From Mesaphorura yosii (taxonomy: Eukaryota; Arthropoda; Collembola; Poduromorpha; Tullbergiidae), in the NCBI GenBank assembly GCA_009869945.1, contig WIXG01000095.1, forward strand, positions 62,001-126,000: a stretch of DNA of 64,000 nucleotides. Reading direction: 5' to 3'. Position 1 is the stretch's first letter. The number at the start of each line of letters is the position of its first letter. The position numbers and the translations under genes were made by a program. Under the pieces are notes generated by a model. That model was not told where the DNA came from and made no database searches. It worked only from the letters and a program-made list of their open reading frames with translations. This document shows positions 1 to 15,200 of the stretch, in pieces.

Positions 1-3000
1 AGCAAAAAAACGCACCCCAAGAACGAATGACGAAGAACGAACAAGAGTGAAGAATGTTCTCAGTTTGGAAGCAGGCAGGCGGCAGGCGGCAGGAGCAGCA
101 TTTCTTTTCTTGTGTCTGACAAGAATGGTTTGGTTTCGTTTGTGGTGCGGCTGCAGTTTCTTCTGTCGGGACTGACTCGGAGCAAGAGCTCCAGTATTGC
201 TGCTTCTGTGTTTTGAGGTTTTTGAGACAAATCTTTGCGTTTTGAACATTTACAACGTATTGTCCATTGTACAGGTGTACAAAAGAATTATTCCTATTCC
301 TATTACGTCGTGTTCGGCGCGAGAACAATAGAAGAAGAACTCAACCCGCAATAAACGAGATTAGAAAGTCTTATTTATTGTCACTGTGCGTGCTTCACTT
401 TTGTTTGAGACACGGCACAGCCAAGGCGGCGACAACGGGCGACGGTGAGCTGAATTAATGCGATCTTGTCCATCTTGCTTGGATCATGCTGAAAACAGTG
501 CAAGAATCAGATCAAGGTTCATCCCGCTGTAACCTGTAAACAAAGTGACAAGTGCTGAGGTGACACTTTCAAAAACAATTCACAAAGCGGTACACCGAAG
601 CTTCAGAGCCACTTCACACAAAGGGTGAAGGGCAGAAGCAGAGGGTGTATTTTTTATAGGAATTGAGTACGAGTTGCGGGTACGGAAGAAAAACCGACGC
701 AGCAGAGAAAGAGTACGACAAGAAGAGACAAACTTATCGTGTCGTGGCTCTAGACTAAACTCAACTCGCGTGGTGACACTTGTAGAGTTGCGACTCACGA
801 CGTGCGACACTGTGACAGTGGAAAGTGCTTTTACTGTTATTCGGTTCCTGGTTCTCGAAAAGTTTCAGTGTAGAGACAGCATCAAGAGAAAGAAGTACGT
901 TACTCCACGACAACGCGGCTGAGACCATATTCGATTTTATGAGTCAGGTACGCTGAAATGATAAGAAATTAGATGACACCGACACGGGACAAGAAATGAG
1001 TCAGTTGCTGTCGTGTACAAATAGATCACAATCCTCAGGCGTGAAAGACATTTTACACCATTTACTGTACGTGAATTTTATTGTTCTGATGCGTCGAGAA
1101 CAAGCAAAAACCTGCAATCTGCTAATTATTACGTAAAAGAATTTCACAAATTTTCGAAAAGTAGTTGTCTCATCACCACCACCATCACACGCAATAATTC
1201 GTTAGCGTCAAGAAGTCAGCAGTCAGCGCATCGAATTAAGCCAAGCCCAGTTATGCTCATCGTCGGGAAACAAGTCACAAAGTCGACTTGACTTGTCGTC
1301 CGGAATTCACACATTACATCGAAAACAACTTTTTCATGAGAGCCATAACTAAATTATGGCTTTGACGAACGTCCCAGTCGCACTGATGACTAGCAGGATG
1401 AGTGCGTAGCGATTTTATTGCACCCGCGACGACATTCTAGTTCTAATAATCGTAATCAGGGAAGGTGATTACTGCCGACTGCTTTAGTCTTAGCTTTTAC
1501 CTTTAGCAGTAATCAGTAATCTTCACGAAATTCACAATTTCTCATGATTTTAGCTGTGATTTAGCCACAGGTCAATTCTCGACGTCGGCAAGCCTGTGAC
1601 AATTTACCACAATTACATCCATAGGCATCAATTATCCTGAACTCGCCTAAACGAGCTGTCTTTTGTGTGTGAGCGTTGAACCATTTCCTCTGCGCTGCGC
1701 TGAGGATAGTTCACAGTTCACAGCTGACACGTATTCAAATTCACATGGGGCGCCCTGGCTTCAGGTTTGACAGGATATGGGGTTTATGACAAACGACAAC
1801 TCGGCCTGGCCTGGCGTGGACACGACCGGAGCCGAGCGGAGCAGCAATTATTTCATTACGGGTGCCCGGTCGACGTGACTTCCTTCCTTTGCCAATCGCA
1901 ATCGCGGTTCATAATCACAAATTAAATGGAAAATATGTGTATAATACGCGTCAGGTTCGTACCGTGACGAAATATTTGTCTATAAAAGTGTCATCTGCTC
2001 AATTTGCATGGGCAAATGCTCACGGAGCAAAAAAGACCGTGGTGAGCATGTTGAACAAGACCAATAATAAAATAATAATAAGAGTGCGAGCGACACAGGC
2101 CAGACCAGGCCAGTGTCGTCGCGTATTGTTGACTGCTGGGCACTTGGTACAATTTTTCATGCCCTTTTAAAAACTCACACACTCGTCAGGACAGGCAGGC
2201 AGGCGTTATCAGTGTATTAAATCATCAGCGGATTTCCTGAGCGACTCACTCGCTGGTGTAATAAAATTCTTGATCTCTATCGCCTCGCCGCCACCACCAC
2301 ATTGCATTGCATTCTGCTTTTGCTGACGTAGTGTTCGTAATGGATTCACTTTCAAATTGCGAGTAAATAAGCATATTATGCTATTACGCTTACGCATTGT
2401 TGCGCCTGTCAAAAGGTTAAAAGGCAGGCAGGCGCAAAGCAGGGTTTGGCAGAAAGGGTAATACTGGCTACGAGTCATACTTGTGTAAGTGAAAATTATC
2501 GTAATAACTACAAAAAACTGGTCTACTTCCCTTGTAACTTGTATATTGTTGGATTATGTCTCCAATAATGCAATTGTAAATTATAAAGGTAATAATAAAA
2601 TAGTGCAAGTTTCTGACCAGTATAAAAATACAGCGCTTGGTTACTTGCATTTGCATTATGTCACGAGTTCACGAGCCCAGTTTCTCAATGAAATGATGAT
2701 AATAGCGATAATTAGAACAATGATTACGTTTATGTTTGCCACGAAAAGCGGCTTGATTCGTCATTATGGTTGTATATAGCCTAATTATTTCAAATTGTAC
2801 TTGAGGATGCACTGCCATTAAAGTGTACACAGGCGTTTTACTTGAAAGTGATCGGGAGTGGATAATTTGGCAAAGTGACATTAGCCAAAAGCCCTGGTCG
2901 CGGTGCATTTATGAATTCCATTGCCATCACTTTGTCACCGTCACAGACGCACTCATAATTCGGTAAAATTGTAAAAAGTAAATTTGACAGGAGCAAAATG

Positions 3001-3243
3001 GGTCTCTTGACATTACGTATGACGATAAGTTTTATGTCAATTGGTCTTAGCTTGAAATGCGTTGAGTCTTGCTGCGGTGCGGCGCGGCCGCAACTGCAAC
3101 ATGTTTTGTAGTATTTGTCATATTAGTGCCAGTGGCTAAACTTATCTCTGTCTTGAATCTAAAGTCAATACCGAAATTGAGTGAATGGACACTCAGCTAA
3201 GCCCAACTCAAATGCTAATGTCATTATTTTATTGTGTTTGCAG
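1..3243. other. 5' flank / first intron of the basonuclin-like gene, no gene found
   Basis: No open frame here looks like protein; all are short and have no recognisable motif. The stretch ends in a good acceptor (tttgcag at 3237-3243) feeding the start-codon exon of the basonuclin-like gene, so at least the right part is probably an intron behind an unlocated 5' untranslated exon. The first 100 bases carry a GCAGGCAGGCGGC-type simple repeat (about 71-98). I could not place the promoter or the first exon. Confidence 0.5.
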
Positions 3244-6200
3244 AAACAAGACCGAATTGAAGCTCGGGATCAGCTTGGAACAGCATCGAGACTGGATTAG
3301 ACTCGTTAGGCACAGAGACACTTTGCTTAGAGTGCAGTGAAATTGTGGTTTGATTTAACAGCAGCTTACACGGCTGACAAACTTAAGCAGCTTTACTTTC
3401 CTGGCCCGACGAGTCACGAGATTGACGTGGATATCTTCGGTCGCGCCTGCCCATACTGCTTTTAAGTAATAGAAAGCATCAAGAAAGAAACAAAAAGTAC
3501 AAGATATTGGTGACATGGATCTGGTAAGTTAGTTTCTCTCCATCGTCTTTCAATTTAAACCATTAGCCTACCTAAAATGCGGTACAGCGATATTTATTTA
3601 TTTGTCGCTTTACGAAATTGAAAGCTTTAGAACTTGGCAGCGCATGCATGGCATTTGAGATTGTGTAAAAGCGTTGAGTCAAGCAATATGGCAATATGCT
3701 TGGCACGGCGCGAAGATGGTAAATGGCAATATGGTTTACAGTTTACAGTTTCAGTCTCACAATATGACAGGACTTCTTTCTGTGCTCAGTCCTGAAAGCC
3801 AGAGATGATTATATGAGACACAAGACAGACAGGACAGGACAGGAGAACCAAAGCCAAAGTGACAAAAAGCATCCAGGCTCGGCTCGAGTATTAAAATATA
3901 TGAGTATAAATATTCGGGTATTAAAGCGCCAGGACGGCCAAGACCACCCTGTGCCTGTGCAGTACTGCAGCCTATTTTTAATAGTGTTTTTGTTGTGTTA
4001 CTCAATGATGACGATTCTTTCTGTTTCCTTAACTTTTTTCCTGGCTAACATAAACAAAGTCCCCAAAATATAAAATTCTGAAAGTATAACACACATCACA
4101 CATCATCTCACAAACCAACGAAGTGAAGCGCCGCGTGCAAGTAAAAAGACTCATCAGAATTTCCACACGGCAGGATGACACACAGGCAAGCCATGGCGCT
4201 TGGCGATGTTGAGAAGAGACGCTGTTTTTGTACATTGACAAAAGAAGATTTCCAGATGTGCACGGCACACAGAGCCATCGTCATTTCTCGAACCTACTAA
4301 CGTCAAATTCTGGCAAGGCATGGCATGGCATAAAAAAAAGTCATACATAACGGTTACGACGACAGCAGTGGCGGAATGGCTTGCCTTGGCTCGTTGGCAA
4401 ATCTAAAGTGTTAAGTTACCTTATGGAATTCCGATGGGATGGGCCAGCTAGCCGACGGAAGCTGTGCACAGAAATTCGGATTAGATATAAGATTGAGGGA
4501 TAATGGCCCAAAATAATAAACCTGGCGCGATAGACGAAAATTCGGAATTTCGATATTGGACACATATTCTGCTGGACACGGCACCAATAACTGTGCATAT
4601 CATGAAAACAACTTTGTTATACTGAGCGCGATTTAAGACTTTGTCAAGAAATCGTTTTCGATCTTTTACTTTCCTCGAATCGAAGTCTTCCACTTCCACC
4701 ACCACTATCACATTCAATGACTCATGTCATTAATTTTGGAAATCAATTTTACATATGCGTTTGGGTTGACTTATAGGAATTATGAAAGTGCTATCGTTAT
4801 CCATTATTATGAATTTTGAAGGCTTACATAACAACACAGTATTATGCTATTGTTATGTATTAATGAATAAGAGCCTTCCTAGGGACGAATTTTAGAATTT
4901 CAGGAAAGCTCCTCTTCCTTCCTGAGTTATAGCATTTCGATTTTAACCCAATTTCTCCTTTGAGAGTTGGAAGTGCCAGTCCCAGCAGGAATTTAATCGT
5001 GACCAAGACCCCTGGCCCAGCGGTTTCGTAAATCAAGAGGCGGAGTTGTTGCCGTTGTTGTCCAAAATTTCTAATTTACTAATTTTTAAAGATGCGAGTG
5101 TTTCATAAACCATAATCTTCACTTACGACTTGCATAAGATCGAGAGTGAAGTGCATAAATGCCTTGCAGCCGCATCGCAGGTAAACAAAGACAACAAGTG
5201 GAGGGAGTGCGCATTGTATTGTTGTTTTAGAATTTCTTACAGACGGATTTTCGATGTGTTCGTTGTTGTGAACAAAATATAGAGTAAGTGGTTGAAGGAA
5301 AATTGTCGTGATAGACTCGAGGGCAAAGTGAGAGGTCGCGCCACGCCTATTCCATTCCACGCAGGCCGCATTGCATTCTCATGTAACCATTTTACCTTAC
5401 CTTACCTCTGCCTGGCCTAAGAACAAAAAGGGTTTTGTTTTTAAAATGTTATATAAGAGCAGAGAATAAGAAAGATCATCACCATCATCTTCACTTCACA
5501 GCCATGCCGTTCGTACTCTTCGTCTCCGAGGCTTAATCGTCATCATCTGCTGTTCGATTCTTATTGTTGAGGAGCTTGCCTGTCATGCCATGCCGGCAAT
5601 GATGGCACTCTGAACTGAACAATACACGATACGACACAAATACCGTACTTGTGCTCTGGTAATTGTGTGTATAAATATTATTAAATATTAATAAAGAGTC
5701 ACGCTAAGACACAAACACATCAGTCAGCCATACTGCAATGTAAATACCGCATTGTGTCGTGTCTTTTGTCTCAACATCATTGCTTGCTGCTGGCTGCCAT
5801 TCCGTGTCGTCCAAAGTAATAATTCTTTGCCTACCACGCCAGCCAGTAATCGTCAATCCCTTCACCGTATTTGTATTTGTTTTAGCGATGGTGATGGCGA
5901 TGGCTTGCGCAAGCTTCTCAATTCCTTGAGCTAACAACGCAAAATGCAAAGCGCAAAGGAGTGTCAGCACAGCGCTAGCTCTTGACTTTGATTGACTTAT
6001 TGAAAGAAAATCCAAACCCAAATTCTCAGTCGTCGTCGTATTTCATATTCTATGCGAGAATTCTGAAAAATCGCAAGCAGCAGCGGAACCCGAAATGTTC
6101 ACACAGTTTGAAGGCACAGGTTATTCAATTTCATTCATCCCTCAATTGTTTCCCTTTGAAGTTTCTTCTTTCAAGCTTCTCCGCCTCTACGATTCTACGC

Positions 6201-9200
6201 TGCTCGGATCCGTCGTGCGGGCCTTGCGCGTGGCTTTGCATACACAAATCTTAAATTCAACTTGACTTTCCTTTGACTGACTTGTGCTTGTACTCCGTCA
6301 AGCCATCAAGGCTTCTCGCGAATGCGACCGCGTTCTCCAACTCTTGACTCTCCAATGTAAAATCTTGGTCGTAGACCAAGTTGCATGATACCGCAGAGAA
6401 AATGGCCTAATTTTGATCCGTCGTGAACTGAAGAGGCTCTTGCGTTGATATGCTCGTGTATTTTTACTGTCTTACTACAATTATAATTTTTACGACCAAT
6501 ATTTTGAAAGCATGTTAATAATAATGCGCAAAAATTCGTGACATGGCAAAAGACATTAATGAGCTTGTAACCTGCGTCGGTCGGCGATGAGCCGAGTCAT
6601 CGAGCGCACATTCTAAAACGCCAAAGTCAAAATACCAAAAAGCGGCAGAAGAGCAGGCCGAATGGCATGGCCCGAATCTCAAGCAAACAAGTGCACCTTG
6701 CTCGTAAATATTAATTGAAATCGAACAATTTCGTAACGACCTACAAATAACGACGATGTCGACGACGGAGGAGGTTGGATATTCATTTCGAAACAATAAA
6801 AATTCAAATTGTGACTGGCTCCGAGTCTGTTTTTGCTTTTATTATTGTAACGCTCGTGTATCGTAAATGTCGTGGCCCTCCCAAAAATGACATAAATGGC
6901 TCAGCTTCGGCATAGCGTGGTTGTGGTCGCGGTCGTGTTGTCGTGTCGTATTGCATTGAGACATTTGATATCAACCTCGACATGAATGTCCGTCCAAAAC
7001 AGAACAGAACAGAACTGTTTTACTCTTTTATTATTGGCAGGCTCAAATTCACTTCATCACAATCACAGCCACGGGAATAATGAATGTGTGCACGTACGCA
7101 TTTGGTGTATGACCATGCATGACATTTTTGTATAATATTCATTTTTTGCATGTATCATGTCATGATTCGCTTTACTTGTTCGTCATGACTGTTTTTTCTC
7201 CTGCACTGTGCCTGTGTCTTGAGAAATGTAATACTTTGACAACCTCCTCCTACACAACACACGATACGACCGTACGATTTACAAAAACCTGGCTGAATGA
7301 CTTTGTGCATGAATTTTAACGCCCATTTTCCACTCATGCGATTGTTGTACTGCTTGCTTGCTTGTGCGTTGTTTGTGATCGCGCTATTTATTAATTTCAA
7401 AGCGAGACATAAATTTATTGGACGATCGCCTGTCAAACCTCGAACAAAGGGCTTGCATACGAAATTGACATTTGAAGCGCGTTGACGTAGACGTGAACGT
7501 GGACTGTCGAGGGGTCGAATGTCTAACTCACGTCGATAGTCGATGTATGTGAGAGCAGGTTTATTGAGCCTTGCGTCCAGTCCACCGAGTAGGCAGGCAG
7601 ACGGACGTCGGATGTGTGAACAAATGAGTTTTCTTCACTCTCCATTTAGTGCCATACACCATGACCATGTCCATGTCGAAAATGTCGATGTCCAGCATTC
7701 AGCATACATTATTGGTCTTCGTCTTCGTCTCAGTCTCAGTCGCGGGTCGCCAAGTCCAAGCGATCGGTCGTCTTCTGTTTCGTGTTTGACACAATGACAG
7801 ACCAGGCCGGCGATCTTGTTACAAAAACAGCCTGGAAATGTTTGCAGTGTGAATGAGTAACGTGCAGGAACAAGCGGAGCATAGCAGCTGTTAATTTTCT
7901 CGTGTGTCGCGGCCAGCCAGCGGCTGTGTAACCTTGTGGGAATCGCACCGCAGAGCTCTCTGTTTGGGCTTAAGGGGAAATGTCCAGACTCGACTGGTCA
8001 AAAGTTTTTGGTCCCAACTCAAGTCTTTACTTACTCGGAAAAACTTAGCTCGAGTTTAGTATTTCACTTTTAATTGGGAATGTCAGCTCAGCGTCCGAGT
8101 GTGAGAGCCAAGTCAAAGGGGCAAACGTATTTTGTCTGATGTCGTACTTGAAATGATGTATGAAATTACCGATGGCCAGAGAAAAGTAAAAGTTTTGTTT
8201 TTCTTCTTAATTTCATCTTGATTGATTGTTTCTCATTCAGTTTGAGCTCGAGTCGGGCACTGCACTGTGCATTGCGCAAAGAGGGTTCACATCGTGAGAT
8301 TCACATTCGTGTTCGGAGAAATTAAATACGAGAGAAAACAATAAACACAAACAAATGCTATGCTCGTTGAGGAGAAAGACAAGAGCAAGTGACAAAATGA
8401 TGGAGAAAGGGTGAAATTCCCGGCTGGGAATTCTTTCCCCATTCCAGAGCCAGAGCAATTGAGTCGAGTCGTCGTGAAGGCTGAAGGGTTAAGTGAAATG
8501 AATGGGGTTAAGTTGCAGTCGTAGTGCAGTGATACCGAGAAAATACACAGCACAGCGCATAAGCTCTTGTCATATGCAATTACGAGTATAATCACGTTGT
8601 ATTATGACTTGTTATGACACAGGTCATATTTCCAAGCACTTAACTTGCATTGCGTGCCTCTCCTAGTTAATTACTTTACAATGCAGTGGAATATGGATGT
8701 GGGCAGCTAGGAAAAATTGTGCTAATTCAATTGAAATCGATTGTCTGGCTGCGTGAGTCGTGCATTAAGCTCTTCAGTACAAATATAGTTGCATAGAACG
8801 TAGAATGTCATGTCGCGCTGTGACTGTAGCAGTCAAAGCCATCTCACAATTAATATTCCAGCTCAACTCTCGAGTGCTGTGCTTTGCCGCGGCAGTGATT
8901 TGACGCATGCTGATGCTGAGCAAATCATCAGGGACTCTGAGTCTGCATATTCAAAGTGTAAGATTACCCTTCATTCGTTCGCCAATACAGTACAGTCCCT
9001 GTTCGTCATTGTCTTCGCTAATGAACAACATAATAAGACAGACATGGTGAAAATTATTCCCAATTCGGTGAACGCGAAGCCCTTCGTCATTATTTCTCTG
9101 TGGACATGAACAGCCATGTAGAAAGTTTATTAGTACAACCAAAGCAAAAAAGATTACTTTACTTTTCCGCGTAATGAAAGAAAGGAGAGAAATGCCATTT

Positions 9201-12200
9201 AAACTCTATTATCATCGTGTACCTTTCGCCAGAGCATGAAGCCCTGTCATGTATCCTACAGCAAACACCAAGTTTTTAATAACCAGTGCCATGCCACGCC
9301 GAACTGGAAATGTATGCATATTAATTCTGAAGGGTAAAGCAAATGTAGAAGGAGGAGACGACGATGATCTCGCCTGCCTCTTCTCTCTGCTCTGTTGTGG
9401 CTGAGTCATTTGTCGTACTTTTTTCTTGGTTGTCGCTTACACGAATTTACACGAGAGGAGTTTTGGGCTTTGGGTCCTGCATGCTGCAGGCTGGCTGCAT
9501 CTCCTCCGATCCGTTGCAATGGATTCTGAAATCTGCACCGCATCATCCGAGCGTGTTAATTAAGACTTGTGTTTCTCATCATCAGTATTGATTTATTCTT
9601 AATTTCTCTCCCCAACGCAATACGCAGTCTACCTTTCATATTACTTCATTGTTTCATTCTTGTTTTACGGTCGGTTTTAAATTTCCGTGCATGAATGAAC
9701 ACGGTGTATTAATTTTTCCATACATTCTTCAGATTGCAAAGTGGGCGAGTATCAAAATTAGCTGTTTTTGGACTTCAGTGCTCGGATTCGACATTTCATG
9801 GACTTGGTCCGAATCATATACAGATTCTGCGTCTGGAATCGGAGTCGGATAGTTTTTGTCCAGAAATAAATGAATAATATAAATGTTGATGATGCAATTT
9901 AGGAAGAATTCTTCTACAGTGCATGGGAAATTACATAATGTATGTAATCTGTGTACAGTGCAATGTAGTGCAGAGTTCACGAGAGGGGTTTTGTGATTCA
10001 TTATTCTTATTTTTTGAAAGGCAGGACAGGACAGAGAAACTGTATCAGCTAAATAATGGAATAGAAAATGAGATGAAAATGAAGTGGGTGAAGCTCGTAA
10101 ATCAAGTTCGTCCATCTCCACGTCCACGTCATCGAACGTGCTTTTCTTTGCTTCGTTTCGGTGACGAGACGAGTCTGCTACATTGCAGTCTCCACACGCG
10201 AGACGAGTCGATCTCCACAAATTGATCATCTTCCTTCCTTACAAAGCAATGTGGATAGCAAATGTTGGGTTTTGTCTTGTCAATCTCCGAGCTCTCGTAT
10301 TTGGCATTACATTGGCAAGCAGTATAAACATGAATGACTCCGAATCGTGAATTGAATGAATGATCGGGGAGAGATTTCCGGAACTTTTGCCTATCTTTGG
10401 TGTATCTACTTAAAAACTTTTATCGGAAATACAAAATGAGAACCACGAAATGCTCTTTGTACGACCGCTACCGGCCCGTGAAACTTTCAACTTTGAATTG
10501 GTAATTTCTGATTTTGGAAATGGAAACGAAAACAAGTAAGAGTGCGAGTTTTTCACTCACAGCAATGTGGCATAAGCACATAAACGCAGTCCCAGTCCCA
10601 AAACTTCTTCGAGCAGAGGTGCGGGTCTCAAACTCTCAAAGACCGAAAATCTCTGCAGAGAAGAAGAGCAATATATCATATAAATATTATTAAAGTTTGA
10701 CAAGTGTAATTAACTGTCTTGGTTGCGTTTTCCCCGTGCGATGTACAGGGCGAAATACCTTTGGAGATGATATATTTTGTCCAGAGGACCCGCTCCGAAC
10801 TGATTCTCTTTCTTTACGGACTGGCAGTCGACACAGCATCGCCTCACTAGTGCAGTCCGCCAGGCCAGGATTTAATGACTCTCAGAGCCGGGCCCAGAAC
10901 AGAGCAGAGCAGGGGCTTATAAATATCATCGCATCATTCCTGCCTCGATGCCATGCGATGCTCGAGTGTTTTATCCAGATACACGTTTCGACTCTCAGCT
11001 TGCGTTCTTCGTTCGTCGTTGCCAATTGCGTATCATCGTCGCACACAATGAAAGTGAGGAAGAAATGAATCTTATTTTAATGCAGACCAATTGAACATTG
11101 CAGACTTAAACGATGTGCGTACGCGGTAAACACAAAACACAAAAGATCTGTAGGCTTTTTTGTGCCTTGGAATAATCTCTTCGATTGCCAGCACCCGCCC
11201 TGTTGTTCCTGTGCTTCGTGTTTGTACTGCAGCGTTTAGCGCTGAGGACTGGACGTTGGGCAGCATTTTTCGGGTGGCTGGATAGATTGATGACCATTCG
11301 GGGAAATTACCCACTACTTATGGTATTGGCGCACGACGCGGTGGCAGAAACTCATGACGTTATCTTCGCAGTAGTTCTTGTCGTCCTGCCCTGCCTGGGA
11401 TTAAATGCCTCCAGAATATAAAGCATGATTCCATTCGCTTACGCACCAGCATCGCAGTGGTCAAGACCTTGAACTTGCAAATGATGGCAAGGCAAACAGC
11501 TAGGCTAAGTTCATCAAGAATTAAATTTAATGTCCCACGGGGCTGTTACTGCCGCCAGCCAAGTTTTACGCACATGCCGCTTCCTTTCGGGTCTGCAATA
11601 ATTGTGTTAACCCTTTAAGCCTGTTTTACTTTTATTTGGTTGAGTGACCCGGGTCCACTTCTTCGAGATTTGCTCTTTTGCTAGTGGCTCTTAGACTCTG
11701 CTTAGCACGACCCTGGCCAAACACAGAATTTGGTGCCATGCCGGGAGCGAGCCGTTGTTGGTCTCTTACTATTCCAGTTGTGAACTCTGATTACAAACAC
11801 AAGTGTCTAAGATACTTTCGGTCGTGGTAGTGGCCCGGCACGTATAAATAAGATAGACCGTGCACTCACGTATCAATACGTTCCAGAGCTGAGAACAGAA
11901 GTGCGCAGGAAGTCAGTCGTCTTTGTGAATTCCCAAATGAATTTTACCTTTCACAGAGTTCAGTTCAGCATAGATAAAGCGCAAGGCTTCTGGCTGGTGT
12001 AAGGTTAATGGCATGGCACGGTGTGGTTCTGCGGCTGGCTACTCTGAAGAGGGTTTCTGTAATAAAAATATGGACCGATAGACCGGGTCAGACCAAGTGC
12101 AGGCTTCAATGAGATGAAATTCATTCCAATTGCTGGTCTTGTCTCTCGTCTGCTTTATATTTTTCGTCTTTCTCATCAATATTTGATAAACACTGGGAAT

Positions 12201-15200
12201 TGTGTCTTGTGTGTGGGAAACGCTTTTCTTGCCCCGCCGCGTACATGTCCGGTGTCGAGTCTCTGTGGTCTGGTCCTCTTGCCCGCACCCGCAATGACAT
12301 GTAGGCCTGCTAAAATATGAATCAAATCATGAAAGTGACACGCCGCAATCCAGAATGCTGGGGCCGCTCCTGGAAGCAATGACCATAAAGTCAATTTAAG
12401 ATCCTTCCGCGACCAAATTGCAATCTAAGTGAAAAATGAGTGCGGGCTCGCTGCAATAACTTATTAACGGTATAAAGGACACATTCACTTGTTCTCTCGT
12501 TCGTGATTCTGATTGACAAGGGAAGCAGAACTAACGTCAAACCAAGCGAGAGAAACACAAGAGCAGTCAGTGCTTTCGCTTTTGTTCTTTTTATGGTTCG
12601 ACATGAATCACAATCACACACATGAAAAGAAACCCGGACACGAATTCGGGCCGATTGCACGATGCACGTACGCATACGGAGAACGAATTCCCAAGCGAAT
12701 TTCTTCTTTTCCTCGTCCCGTCCGTGAGTCTGTGAGTTACACGCGATATATTTTGACATTTTGTGGACGTGTGATTTATGTGCCTGGCGTCGACAAGGAC
12801 TCTTCTTTATTCATGGGGCGTTTGCAGTTTGCTGCTCCTCTTCTACTTGCATCTCGTCAAGATTCAATACAGGCAGGCAAGTCAGTAATCATATTCTGCG
12901 TGCTGGCCGGGCTGCTATGGTATGTTGCATCCAGACAGTCTATTATTTATCGCAGTGCATGATACCAGATCCATTTTGGACGGACCAGGACCGTGCATCG
13001 CATTGCATTTGCATTTTTGTCATGGTCAATGCAGCCCAGCCTGGTAGATGAAGGATTGGGTGCATAATTTGACGTACGCGTCCGCGAACGAGAAAAGATG
13101 AAGAGCACAGACAAGACAAGCACTTCAAATGAAAAGAAACCACGATAAGTATAAAAAATGGACTTGCACGGTGCTTCGTTCGTTGTTGTTCCCGTTGCCG
13201 TTCAGAAGTGCAACCCATTGCAGGATGCTTACACGCAGCACTGCTCGATGGATGGATGAGTTGAATAGTTGAATTTTTTGTACGATGCAAAGTGGACGAC
13301 GAATGTGTTTGAATAATATTTCAGTGCTGTCCTGTCTAAAATAGAACGATCGTCTTTTGCAATGCAATCAATTTCCTTTTGCTCGTAGTCGATACTCGTG
13401 ACTGTCGTGATTTTGCATAAAAATGAGACAACACGAGAATATTGACGATGTGGAGCTTTGATGAAAGGACGAGCACAGCTCCGGCACGCTGCTGCACCAA
13501 GCACAATCATTATCTTGTCTCATTTGCGTGCGTCGGCGTCCCACGTTCGTACACGCTCAAATTCTACTTTCCACCTTGACAGATTCAATAAAAATTAAAA
13601 ATGGTCACGTTATCGTTAAAAAGTAGCCAGTCTAGCCGCATTTTCTACATTTGACTTTACTTGACTTTGATGTCAATTTTTCCAGGCGCGCGCACTGCTC
13701 AAAGTCAAAATATTCTTGAGCACGTAAAAATGTTGACATGTGAACTGACTGAGTTTTGTTGACTGACATGGCCAGGCCAGGCCGAGCGCGAGCATGACGA
13801 TGACGACTTTTTCATGACGGTTATTGACATGCCATTCTGAGATTGCACGTATTTATTCTCCAATATTGACACACTCAAGTGGGTATAATTTTAGTCTCTT
13901 TTATTATACGGCTTTTAATAACTATTATTAAACTTACCGTGGAGGGTTGATTTTGATTCCGCTTTTTGTTCCTTGAGCTGTTCCATGATTGTCATCATTG
14001 CTGCATTTTTGCTTGCTCTCCAACAGCTAACGCCCAGGCCTAATAATAATAGCATGCTTGCAATTGATAAAATAATAACACATAAAAAGATTCCTAAATG
14101 GTTAAATTGTGTGACTGAATCGCTGGCTTCGTGTCGTGTCATGTCATGACTCGGCTCGGCTCGCTTCATGCACCGGCTGGCCCATGAACATGAACGACAT
14201 GAATTCGAATTCATGTTGACTTACGACAGGTACTTAGCGTCACGAGAGTGAAAGGTGTCATTTTCTCCTTCAGTGCCACCGCACAAAGCCACGGGCATGA
14301 TACACGCAGCGTCTATATTGTAAGCAAAGCATGGAAAATGATACAGCAAAAGTGTCCCAAGTCTCATTCAAGTGTCGTCTCATTTCTTCCACTTCAAAAT
14401 GTGACGCAATGCGTTGAGACAAGATGAGGTTCAATGTTTTCTTAACAAGAAACCACTTTGCTGGTTCGTGGCTGAGGCTGTGTGGCTGCGGCATTGCATG
14501 ATTGGTAATTGGTTGATATTTATGAAGACATTATGACGAGTATCATTATGGACATTACTCGCATGGAATTCTTCTGTCATTTCAAACAAGTACAGTGCAA
14601 TACTGTGTATTGTTGTCTTGTGGCAGTGGTGGACGCATTACTTTGCGGCGTATACGAATGTGATGGGCTGCGAGTAAAACCCAAAGTCATTGCATGACAT
14701 CCAAAAAGTGAGTCTTTTAGCCGGTAACAAGAAAATGATGATTACGAGCAACGAGAAAGAATTTCTGCCACGCTTTTTATCACGCCACACGAGACTCAGG
14801 GCTCATATGAGAAAGATGTCACGTCATTTGACTAGGCAACGACTGCGACCGAGGATTGCGGACTGCGGACGCGCAAATTGGTTTCAGTATTGACAGCATC
14901 GAGGCATCGAAGATCGAGTCTATTAACTCCTAGCTTGAACAGGCAATGGAATGGAATTCTAAAAGAAGTGAAACCAATCAAAAGTCAGATTTTTTACATT
15001 TTTACGCGTGAAGTGGAAAACATTGACATTGACGACGAGATGTGATGCAAGGCAAAGGCGAAAGCGAGTTAGCAAGTCATTGTCCTTTAATTGGGATCTC
15101 TTTCTCGTATGTACGATGAATTATTTCGGAATTTTAATGGAATTCGAATACAAGGTGATTGGCAAGGCAAAAAGTGCCTTCGAATTCAATTGGCCTTTTT

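Noticed and set aside
9729-10229. 166-codon frame on the - strand inside the first long intron
   Set aside because: No domain, biased low-complexity composition, no splice or family support; expected by chance in a long intron with few stops.
12513-12962. 149-codon frame on the + strand in the first long intron
   Set aside because: Peptide has no recognisable feature and is crossed by simple repeats; not protein-like.
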